Assembly (NCBI GenBank): GCA_029262455.1
Contig: JAJCZJ010000031.1
Location: 1-64,000, forward strand
From: Deltaproteobacteria bacterium
Lineage (GTDB): Bacteria > Desulfobacterota > Binatia > HRBIN30 > CADEER01
DNA length: 64,000 bases
Reading direction: 5' to 3'
In this document: positions 54,373 to 61,679 of the stretch, piece after piece
How the letters are laid out: the number at the start of each line of letters is the position of its first letter
Position numbering within the stretch: the stretch's first letter is position 1
The notes under the pieces: model-generated
What the model was told of the DNA's origin: nothing
The model's input: only the letters and a program-made list of their open reading frames with translations
The model's database searches: none
Position numbers and translations under genes: made by a program

Positions 54373-55764
54373 CTACTTCTGTTTCAGTTTGAGCTTGTCG
54401 GCGAGATTCTTGATCAGGTCCGCCTGTTGGAAGCTGGTTTCGAAGCAGGTCTGAGTTTCGCTGTTCGAGATCTGTACTACGAGCGGGAACGCGTTCGGTG
54501 CCAACGGTAGTATTGCCGTCGGAAGATCGGGCAGCGCGGTTCCCTTGCCCTTCCAGATGATCTTGGCCTTCTCGGCGTCGCTTCCCTTGAGGACGATCCG
54601 CTGGGTTCCGTCTTGGCTGAGGAGCTTGTCCTTGTATTTGTAGCCCTTGGTCCCGATCGGATCCCATTTTTCGGCGTCCGGCGGAACGTTAAGCTCGGCG
54701 ATCAGCGCGGCGCTCGTGCCGGCGACGGCGGCGCTCGTGCCGGCGTAGAGGCAGAGATCGTACTGCGCGGTGCCAGCGGGCACGCCGAACTCCGCCTGCG
54801 AAGTCGCCTGCCCCTTGATCCACTTAAAAACAAGTCGATCTTTGTCGTCGTCCGCGTTGTCCTTGTACAACAGAATCGACTTGGCGGCAGTGCGACAGCC
54901 CACACGCGGGCTCGCACCGCAGCCTGGATCGGGGGCGCCGTACTCCGCGTTGTGGGCATCCATGATCGTCTGCGCGACGGCGTTCAAGTCCGTGGCCCAG
55001 GGCGGCGAATAGCTGTAGGTGAGCAGGTCGACGCCGTAGATGACGTTCAGCCACACCAGTTCACCGAGAGCCTCCAGGATGTCGCCCGCGTGTCCGAGCG
55101 TGTCGGTGTGGATGGAGGTGGCCGCCGGCCCCTGGACGGCCGTAACGCCGGGCAGGTTGCCTACGTCGAGGAGCAGTCGGAGCTCCAAGGCGCTCTGGCC
55201 ATAGGGGTTACAGAAGATCTCGACGTTCGGGTAGAGTGCCCGCATGGCGTCGACGAAGTCGTGCCAGGGTCCGGCATGGGTCGCGTGCCAGGCGCTCGCG
55301 TAGGCCGGGGCGGTGTAACTCGCGGGCTGTGGCAGCCACGGGAGCGCGAGCATGAACCGCGTGTCCGGGTTCTGCGCCAGCGCGTAGTCGAACCAATTGA
55401 TGTAGCCCGTCAGTCCGGGGTAGTCCCCGTGGATGGTCATCCCGAAGAGCTCGACATCGCCCGCATCCAGGTAGCCTTGGATCTCTGCACGGGCGACGGG
55501 ATCGTTCCACAGCGCTTCGGGTGCGCCATTGGCGCCGCCCCGGAACACCACGTTCTGGGTATGCCCTACGATTCCCGCCTGGGTCGCATGGAACGGCATC
55601 TCCTGTGCGAACGGACGGAAGAAGCTGTGCCCGATGAAGAGCGCCTTGACGCCGTCGGGTTGGGCGAACGCCTTGGACGTTGCGATACCAAGTAGCGCCG
55701 TGACCGTTATGAGGGTCACGACGAGAGAGGAACGCGATGCAGTGAGGATTTTTCCGTTCAGCAT
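54373..55764 (-). CDS. Secreted SGNH-like hydrolase with extra C-terminal domain
   Basis: This protein has 463 residues from ATG 55764, with a signal peptide (VVTLITVTALLGIATSKAFA). The N-terminal half has ALFIGHSFFRP at the usual SGNH block I position. HTDTLGHAGDILEALG near residue 225 carries candidate Asp/His residues. Catalysis is unproven. The C-terminal half (CRTAAKSILLYKD...RLVFKWIKGQATSQAEF...) is a repetitive beta-rich domain of unknown function. It should be extracellular or surface-associated. Confidence 0.65.
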   Translation of the reverse strand: MLNGKILTASRSSLVVTLITVTALLGIATSKAFAQPDGVKALFIGHSFFRPFAQEMPFHATQAGIVGHTQNVVFRGGANGAPEALWNDPVARAEIQGYLDAGDVELFGMTIHGDYPGLTGYINWFDYALAQNPDTRFMLALPWLPQPASYTAPAYASAWHATHAGPWHDFVDAMRALYPNVEIFCNPYGQSALELRLLLDVGNLPGVTAVQGPAATSIHTDTLGHAGDILEALGELVWLNVIYGVDLLTYSYSPPWATDLNAVAQTIMDAHNAEYGAPDPGCGASPRVGCRTAAKSILLYKDNADDDKDRLVFKWIKGQATSQAEFGVPAGTAQYDLCLYAGTSAAVAGTSAALIAELNVPPDAEKWDPIGTKGYKYKDKLLSQDGTQRIVLKGSDAEKAKIIWKGKGTALPDLPTAILPLAPNAFPLVVQISNSETQTCFETSFQQADLIKNLADKLKLKQK

Positions 55765-55998
55765 GATGTCACCAGTAAGGTCGAATCGCATCACAGCGAC
55801 GAAAGCTCCGCGTGCCCCATGATGCGACGAACGGTCGAGGTAGTGCGCAGAACTTAACGCAACCCCGCATCATCGTCCAGCACGATTTCGCCGCCCGATC
55901 ATGCGAGCTGATTTGGTGTTCGCCAACAAAGCGTTCGGGCGGTCGCCACCCCTCTCCCGACTCTTGTCGGCTATCTTGTCCAACCTAACCAAGCGCAC

Positions 55999-56922
55999 TC
56001 ACGCGTCGTCGATCGAGTAGCCCCGGCGCGGGAAGTGGACGTGTACCGTTCCAAAGTCCTCCGTCTCTCGTGCCACGAGGCAACGCGAGGAGGTGGTGGC
56101 CACCAGAGTGCCTGTGACGGGTACCGTCCCGTAGTCGGCGGGCGCAACCGAGACGCGCCGCCCGATCCGGGAGTCGGCGTCGCCCGTCGCGTCTGGAAGC
56201 GGCCGCGGCTCCTGCCGAGCGGCCTCGAAGGCCTGCTTGGGGTCGAGCTCCTCGCGTGCACCGTGCCCGAGCGTCTCCATCCGCTCGTACCACCGCACGA
56301 GATGCCCGTAGCTGGGGTCGATTGGATGGCGGCGACTGGCGACGTGGAGCCAGAGAGGATGGAACGCGGAAAAGTCAGCGATCGAGGGCTCGGCCTCAAT
56401 CAGGAAGTCGCGTCCGTCGAGTCGCCGGTCGAGGTCCTCGAGATAGGACTGCATGATGGACCGCGCCGCTTCGCCCTGCGGGGGTTTCACCGTCGCCCCC
56501 TGCATCATCCCCGCCCGGTCCCGCGCGAACCGCATCATGCCAAAGGGGCCCACTGTCCGTAACAGGGTTCCGAGAAGAGTCAGCGGCGAGACGCTGCCGA
56601 TCGCAGCAAAGAAGACTTCCCCCTCGGCACGCGCGACGATCTCCGCCGCTTCACCGGCCGCCTGCTCCGGGTCGAGCGTCGGCGCGCCGGCCAGCCGCGC
56701 CACCTCCTGTGCGATCACAAATGTGTCACAGAAAACATCGGCCCCGATCTGGCCAATCGGGATGCGGCGGTAACCGCCGGAAAGCGGGTCCACGTTGGGC
56801 CTCGGCGGCTGGGGCGGAGACAACACCGAGTGCCACCGCAGCCGCTTGTAACCGAGCATCAAGCGAATCTTCTCGGCGTACGGCGACGCCTCGTAGTGAT
56901 GAAGGATCAAGGTCTCGCTCAT
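55999..56922 (-). CDS. GST-like protein with extra C-terminal domain (paralogue of 29684)
   Basis: This 307-residue protein begins ETLILHHYEASPYAEKIRLMLG and has GGYRRIPIGQIGADVFCDT, matching the 29684 product in order. It ends with an extra beta-rich tail (VSVAPADYGTVPVTGTLVATTS, VHVHFPRRGYSIDD). The helical GST domain is intact (FLIEAEPSIADFSAFHPLW). The substrate is unknown. Confidence 0.85.
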   Translation of the reverse strand: MSETLILHHYEASPYAEKIRLMLGYKRLRWHSVLSPPQPPRPNVDPLSGGYRRIPIGQIGADVFCDTFVIAQEVARLAGAPTLDPEQAAGEAAEIVARAEGEVFFAAIGSVSPLTLLGTLLRTVGPFGMMRFARDRAGMMQGATVKPPQGEAARSIMQSYLEDLDRRLDGRDFLIEAEPSIADFSAFHPLWLHVASRRHPIDPSYGHLVRWYERMETLGHGAREELDPKQAFEAARQEPRPLPDATGDADSRIGRRVSVAPADYGTVPVTGTLVATTSSRCLVARETEDFGTVHVHFPRRGYSIDDA

Positions 56923-57120
56923 GTTTCACTCCCGGTTCGGTCCATCGGAGTGGTATAGCCGCCAAATCAGGAGCCTCCAATCGAACCGCGCGTCAGTTCT
57001 CGGTATTCAGGGCTCAGTGGTCCGTAACTCTGCCTGACAACTCAGCCCTGGCGTCTCGATGCTCATCGGACTCGGCAAGTGGGCCGAGGACGCTGCGCCG
57101 CGAAGTAAATGAATGCCGTC

Positions 57121-57276
57121 GCGCAAAGCGCGACCACCGCCCTATGCCTATGCCTATGCCCCTGCCTATGCCTTCCTCTGCAAGGTTGAATCAGCTCCGG
57201 AAGCTCCAACATCGCGGAAGCTACATCGAGGCATAGGCATAGGCACGGGCAGAGGCAGAGGCAGAGGCAGAGGAGA
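57121..57276. repeat. TATGCC/GGCATA hexamer inverted-repeat element abutting tRNA-Sec
   Basis: The left arm has (TATGCC)n with variants (57142-57173). The right arm has (GGCATA)n then (GGCAGA)n (57230-57275). The arms are inverted copies, about 60 bases apart. The element ends directly at the 3' end of tRNA-Sec. Each arm is a 6-bp tandem repeat rather than a CRISPR unit. Confidence 0.8.
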
Positions 57277-57370
57277 TGGCGGAGAAGGGAGGGAGTCGAA
57301 CCCTCCGTCCGACTTGCGCCGGACCAGCGGTTTTGAAGACCGGGAGGACCACCGGGCCCCATCCTTCTCC
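57277..57370 (-). tRNA. selC: tRNA-Sec (anticodon UCA)
   Basis: Reading the minus strand from 57370 gives an 8-bp acceptor stem (GGAGAAGG with CCTTCTCC), then a 6-bp D-stem with wobble pairs (GGGGCC/GGTCCT, 4-base loop). Next are an anticodon stem with the loop containing TTCAAAA, a long variable arm, a T-arm GAGGG-TTCGACT-CCCTC, and G plus an encoded CCA. The anticodon is TCA (57334-57336 on the plus strand). These are the special features of bacterial tRNA-Sec. No selA, selB or selD lies in the window. A partial copy is at 52863. Confidence 0.95.
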
Positions 57371-57371
57371 G

Positions 57372-57385
57372 TGCGGTTAACCGCA
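57372..57385. promoter_or_regulatory. 14-bp palindrome at the tRNA-Sec 5' end
   Basis: TGCGGTTAACCGCA is a perfect palindrome directly next to the first base of tRNA-Sec. It may be a protein site or a processing hairpin. Between it and the next gene at 57688, no other feature was recognised over about 300 bp. Confidence 0.35.
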
Positions 57386-57687
57386 ACACCCTCTAGTAGC
57401 AGCACCGCCCGCCTCCGCCAAAGGCCTGCCCGGGGATGGCGGCATTGGGCCAGCTCGGCACTTCCCATCGGAGCCTCAGGGGACAGTTTCCTGGCCTGGC
57501 AAGATGCTGGCAGCGCACACGAGCGCCTGCACGGTGGTCGAACACCCAAAACGAACGAGTCAAATTCTGCCAGCTTGCCTCGGGGACGGTTTGACATCTC
57601 TCCGCTACTCGGGCCTTGTTTAGCCGTTGATATTTGGCCTACACCCGCATCTAGCCAGGGTCGGATTCCGGTTAGGGAGGATTCACG

Positions 57688-59046
57688 ATGACGAGGATCG
57701 GGATTGCGATCTCTATTACATTGCTGATGGTTCAACCGGGGTTCGCGCAGAAGGTCGTGCCGGAATCGTTCCAGGTGAATTCGACCACCGCCGCTGACCA
57801 AGAAGATCCGGCCGTATGTCGCGCCGACAACGGCAGCTTCGTGATCATCTGGGAAGATGAGGGCGGCGCCGACGGCGACCAAGACGGCATCTTTGGCCAG
57901 CGCTTCGACAGCGACGGCGACGAAGTCGGCGACGAATTCTTGGTCAACGCATACACAATTAGTGACCAGAAAGACCCCGCGGTTTGCTGCAACCCGAGCG
58001 GAGACTTCGTCGTGGTTTGGGAAAGCCGCGATCAAGACGGAGATCAGTTTGGCGTGTTCGGCCAGCGCTTCACTTCGAATGGAATGAAGGTTGGCGACGA
58101 ATTCATGGTCAACACCTACACCGATGGCGACCAAGAAGACGAGAAAATCTGTTGCTCGGACGACGGCAGCTTCGTGGTCGCTTGGGAATCCGACGACGTC
58201 GACAACGACGACGACGGCATTGCACAGCAGCGATTCGACTCGCTAGGTGAAAAAATCGGCAGCGAAATGCTGGTCAACACCTTCACAACCAACGACCAGG
58301 ACACTCCCGACATTTGCTGCGCTGGCGACGGCCGCTTTGTGATCGTCTGGGAAAGCGAAGGCCAAGACGGCGACGACGAGGGTGTCTTCGGGCAGCGCTA
58401 TAACAGCGACGGCGCGAAGGTAGGCGGCGAGTTCCAGGTCAATACCCTGACCGAATACTCGCAGGACGACCCCGCCATTTGTTGCGCCGAGGACGGTAAC
58501 TTCGTCGTGGCATGGGTGGACAACACCAACGACGACGACATCCGGGCGCAGCGCTACAACAGCGACGGCGATCCGGAGGGCGAGGAGTTCGTCGCCAACC
58601 AAGAGACCGAAGGCGATCAAGACGATCCGGATGTCGCGTGCGACTCATTCGGTGCGTTTGCCGTCGCGTGGGACCGCGGCGACGTAACCACGTCGGTCTC
58701 GTGTCGAGCCTTCGGCGCGAATGGAGCGCCGAGCAGCAGTGACGTGACGGTCGGCGGATCCGGGAACAATATTAGCCGGAGCGATCCCGAGCTGGCGCTA
58801 GGAGATGATGGAGTCCTCGTGACGACACTGGTCGCCGAGAAAGACGAGGAGGATGCGACCGCGGCCGGCGCCGAAACTCAGGGTCTTCCCAGCGGAGCGG
58901 GCGACGGCGATGGGAGAGGCGTCTTCGCGGCGCTAGTACGTGTCGGTGGAGCAAGTGCAATGGCCCCATTGCTGTCGCCTTTTGGCTTGTCCGCGCTCGG
59001 TCTGTTGGCAGCGCTCGGCGGCATGTGGACGCTGCGTCGTCGTTAG
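57688..59046 (+). CDS. Secreted repeat protein with vicinal Cys pairs and C-terminal anchor
   Basis: This protein has 452 residues from ATG 57688 (GGGAGGA upstream) and a signal peptide (ISITLLMVQPGFAQ). Six to seven repeats of about 50 residues follow: FVVVWESxxQDGDxxGVFGQRFxSxGxKVGDEFxVNTYTxxDQxDPxICC. The four central repeats contain vicinal Cys pairs (AVCC, KICC, DICC, AICC). The C-terminus has a hydrophobic helix and LRRR, an anchor. It belongs to the same repeat family as the 940-residue protein at 45133. Confidence 0.88.
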   Translation: MTRIGIAISITLLMVQPGFAQKVVPESFQVNSTTAADQEDPAVCRADNGSFVIIWEDEGGADGDQDGIFGQRFDSDGDEVGDEFLVNAYTISDQKDPAVCCNPSGDFVVVWESRDQDGDQFGVFGQRFTSNGMKVGDEFMVNTYTDGDQEDEKICCSDDGSFVVAWESDDVDNDDDGIAQQRFDSLGEKIGSEMLVNTFTTNDQDTPDICCAGDGRFVIVWESEGQDGDDEGVFGQRYNSDGAKVGGEFQVNTLTEYSQDDPAICCAEDGNFVVAWVDNTNDDDIRAQRYNSDGDPEGEEFVANQETEGDQDDPDVACDSFGAFAVAWDRGDVTTSVSCRAFGANGAPSSSDVTVGGSGNNISRSDPELALGDDGVLVTTLVAEKDEEDATAAGAETQGLPSGAGDGDGRGVFAALVRVGGASAMAPLLSPFGLSALGLLAALGGMWTLRRR

Positions 59047-59157
59047 CCGCGAGCGGTTCGCGATCGAGATACTCGTTGAGACATGCTGGCTCGACACTTC
59101 GAAAGACACGAAGCGAAGCCACCGCTTGCTGTGGCTTCCGAACAACCTCGCGCCATC

Positions 59158-59200
59158 CTCGGACGCCTTCTTCGGACGCCTTCTTCGGACGCCTTCTTCC
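59158..59200 (+). repeat. Three direct copies of GGACGCCTTCTTC
   Basis: A 13-base unit repeats in tandem three times just after the 57688 gene. It is non-coding and has no known role. Confidence 0.7.
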
Positions 59201-59331
59201 GCGACGTAGACAGAGCCGTCCAAGCGACGCCAAGGGTAAGTTCGCCGTCGTAATGCGAACAGTGGTCACCCAGAACTGGAACTCCGACATTGTGACCTAA
59301 GGCTTCAAGATCGAGTGAGCGATGCTTGCGC

Positions 59332-59364
59332 CTGTGACCGGGCTCAACCCGCGCCCGGTCACAG
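59332..59364. terminator. Strong 12-bp hairpin
   Basis: CTGTGACCGGGC (59332-59343) and GCCCGGTCACAG (59353-59364) form a perfect 12-bp stem with a 9-base loop. It lies between the convergent 57688 gene and the PIN toxin. No T-run follows, so it may terminate or merely protect transcript ends. Confidence 0.55.
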
Positions 59365-59369
59365 ACGAC

Positions 59370-59756
59370 TCACAACGGATAAACTTCGAAACGCATCTTT
59401 CGCGCCGCCTCGCGCATTCGCTTGTCGTACGTCGCCACTACGATCTTCTGGCCTTGTTCGCGCAGGAAGTCCGCCGACGCGAGGTGCACTGCGTCGAGCG
59501 TCCGAACCGGGACGGGAAACGGGTCGAGTGCGCGAACCAAAACGCGCGGCAACATCTCGAGGAACGCCAAACGCGACAGGACCCCCCGCACGAGTTCACC
59601 ATGGCTCTTCTTGAGTCCGGCGGAATTGATCCGGGTCCAAGCTTCGTATTCCAGCAAGCGACTCGCAACCAGCTGCTGGTCCCAGATTTCGTCCGGTGGC
59701 GACGTGTCTTCGACAAGCAAATGGGCCAGAGCCACCGACGTGTCTAGATAAATCAT
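59370..59756 (-). CDS. vapC: PIN-domain (VapC-like) toxin, second module
   Basis: This protein has 128 residues from ATG 59756, overlapping the antitoxin stop by 4 bp. PIN acidic residues are D5 (YLDTSVAL), E36 (LEYEAW), D88 (TLDAVHLASAD) and D111 (ATYDKRM). It is an RNase toxin whose target is not readable. A longer upstream frame has no support. Confidence 0.9.
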   Translation of the reverse strand: MIYLDTSVALAHLLVEDTSPPDEIWDQQLVASRLLEYEAWTRINSAGLKKSHGELVRGVLSRLAFLEMLPRVLVRALDPFPVPVRTLDAVHLASADFLREQGQKIVVATYDKRMREAARKMRFEVYPL

Positions 59757-60043
59757 CGCTCGGCGCGATCCGTGCTCAGATCCTCCAGCAGATCGTCGAG
59801 CTTCGTAACCGGCGCCCGGTCCGGGACGCCGCCGCGCGGCAGAATCGGTGGCGATAACCAACCTTGCCGCACGATCTCAGCCAGCTGGGCGTCGGCAACC
59901 ATATCCGCCCGCTGCAGTCGCGGCGGCGACAACTCGGCCACTACCCGATCGCGATCAGTTACCAGGATAACCTCGCCGCGAGCCGCCATCCTGACGTACT
60001 CGCTGAGCCTATTCTTCAGTACCTTCAGACCCACTGCCAGCAT
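59753..60043 (-). CDS. Phd/YefM-like antitoxin, second module
   Basis: This protein has 96 residues from ATG 60043. It reads VGLKVLKNRLSEYVRMAARG and then EVILVTDRDRVVAELSPP, the Phd/YefM fold. The acidic tail (TKLDDLLEDLSTDRAER) should wrap the toxin. The earlier in-frame start at 60088 has no ribosome-binding site advantage. It forms a unit with the 59370 toxin. Confidence 0.85.
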   Translation of the reverse strand: MLAVGLKVLKNRLSEYVRMAARGEVILVTDRDRVVAELSPPRLQRADMVADAQLAEIVRQGWLSPPILPRGGVPDRAPVTKLDDLLEDLSTDRAER

Positions 60044-60174
60044 TTCAGACAAGGTAGCTTCCAGAAGCCACTTCCGCAAGAAGAACACTCCGGTTCCGAA
60101 TTGAGAACCAATCCCTCTTGACAGAACATTTCGAATTCCCTAAACGTTCGAAACATACAGCGAGAGGTACTAGC

Positions 60175-60699
60175 GTGGATCGGCCTACTGGAATCTTCGT
60201 CGATGGCATCGCGGCTGCTGCTGCGATCTCCGGAATATTGAGCGGCCTTCAGGGGCGCATTTTTGGTCTTCTCTATCTGCGCCCCGAGCCGCTTTCGCTC
60301 GACGACATCGCGAACGAGCTCGGGCAGAGCAAGAGCAACGTCTCGATCCAGATACGCGGACTCGGCGACTGGCACCTCGTGCAGCGCGTCCATGTCCCAG
60401 GTTCGCGTCGTGACCACTACGAGGCAGCAACGGATCTGGTTCGTGTCATGCAAGAGATCATCGAGCGACGATTCCGCTGGAATATCCGTCAGGTGCTGGC
60501 AGCCGCTGAGGATGCCGGCCGCGTCACGGCAGAGCTCCCCAAGGCCGAACAGAAGTTCGTCAAGGAACGCCTCGAAGCAATCGACGCATTCTTTCACGTG
60601 CTCGACACCACTGCGGAGATGCTATCACCCGGCAAACCCTTCCCCCCCGGGCAAGGGACAACTCCTGCAGCGGGCGGCAACAAGAAATCCAGGAGGTAG
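60175..60699 (+). CDS. GbsR/MarR-family transcriptional regulator
   Basis: This protein has 174 residues from GTG 60175, preferred for the GAGAGG site seven bases upstream (an upstream TTG at 60118 is possible). The winged helix contains QGRIFGLLYLRPEPLSLDDI and ELGQSKSNVSIQIRGLGDW. This matches GbsR-type choline/betaine-responsive MarR regulators. It is followed by the NnrU gene after 4 bp, so the two form one unit and the regulator may control it. Confidence 0.88.
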   Translation: MDRPTGIFVDGIAAAAAISGILSGLQGRIFGLLYLRPEPLSLDDIANELGQSKSNVSIQIRGLGDWHLVQRVHVPGSRRDHYEAATDLVRVMQEIIERRFRWNIRQVLAAAEDAGRVTAELPKAEQKFVKERLEAIDAFFHVLDTTAEMLSPGKPFPPGQGTTPAAGGNKKSRR

Positions 60700-60703
60700 T
60701 GTA

Positions 60704-61504
60704 ATGGATCCCGTAGCTAGTGTGCTCGCCGCTTGGGCACTGTTCGCGGCCACGCACATCGGAATGGCAGCACACCCGATCCGCACCGTGCTCGTAATTC
60801 GCTTCGGCACGCGAACCTTCCAAGGTCTCTTTTCCGTTGTAGCGGCCGTCACCTTCTCAATCCTGAGCTACGTTTACTCCATCCACCGTTCCTCCGGACC
60901 CACAGGTCTCGCACTCGGCTCGAGCCCAGCGCTGCGCTGGCTCCTGATGACCGTCAGTGTCGTCGGCATCGTCTGTGTGGTGTGCTCGCTCTTTGACTAC
61001 CCAGGATCTGCGTATGCGCTGAGCAAGGCCGGAAAGAAAACTCAGCCCTGGGGCTTCGAACGCATCACCCGCCACGGCTTCGCCGTCGGCTTGGCCCTCG
61101 TCGGTGTTGCCCACGCACTCCTGGCAACGCGCCTCACCGGCACCGTGTTCTTCTCCGCGCTGGCGCTGTTCGGCTTGCTCGGCAGCATCCATCAAGACAA
61201 CAAGCTCCGTACCGCCAACCCCGTGAGCCATCAGGAATTTTTGAACAAGAGCTCCCTACTCCCGTTCGTGGCCATCCTCACGGGCCGCAACCAACTCGTC
61301 CTGTCTGAGCTTCGGCCCGTGGTCATCGGCCTCGGCCTACTGGCTGCCTTCGCCTTGCGGCAAGCCCACCCATCGATCTTCGCGAACGGAGGGATCTACG
61401 TAGCCGGCGGTGTTATCGGCGGCGCGATCTTGGCGACGCTCCAGGAGGCTCGTCGCGCACGCAGGAAAAGGTCGCGGCCTCGGACCGTGACCGATCAGGC
61501 TTGA
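60704..61504 (+). CDS. NnrU-family membrane protein
   Basis: This protein has 266 residues from ATG 60704, with a perfect AGGAGG upstream. It has about six to seven membrane helices and the motifs FAATHIGMAAHPIRTVLV, GFERITRHGFAVGLALVGVAHAL and FSALALFGLLGSIHQDNK. The family is linked to nitric-oxide metabolism by neighbours in other bacteria, but no NO-reductase genes lie here. The His residues could bind a metal or heme. Confidence 0.85.
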   Translation: MDPVASVLAAWALFAATHIGMAAHPIRTVLVIRFGTRTFQGLFSVVAAVTFSILSYVYSIHRSSGPTGLALGSSPALRWLLMTVSVVGIVCVVCSLFDYPGSAYALSKAGKKTQPWGFERITRHGFAVGLALVGVAHALLATRLTGTVFFSALALFGLLGSIHQDNKLRTANPVSHQEFLNKSSLLPFVAILTGRNQLVLSELRPVVIGLGLLAAFALRQAHPSIFANGGIYVAGGVIGGAILATLQEARRARRKRSRPRTVTDQA

Positions 61505-61533
61505 TCACTTCCAAACCCCGACCCACCTTCGCC

Positions 61534-61561
61534 CGTACCGGCATCTCAAAGAGCCGGTACG
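61534..61561. terminator. Hairpin between nnrU and the acyl-CoA dehydrogenase gene
   Basis: CGTACCGGC (61534-61542) and GCCGGTACG (61553-61561) form a perfect 9-bp stem with a 10-base loop. It comes after the NnrU stop. It lacks a clear T-tract, so the call is moderate. Confidence 0.5.
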
Positions 61562-61679
61562 ACGCGACGCTGATCATTGATTCGCAGTGGATGCTCTGAT
61601 CAGGTCTGCACTCCTCAAGAGCAGGCTCGATGAGCCCGACAGACGTAAACAGGCCCAGAACGTGGGAGGCGACGAACCG

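Noticed and set aside
57121..57276. CRISPR-like array
   Set aside because: The repeats are 6-bp units without unique spacers, so they are tandem repeats in an inverted element.
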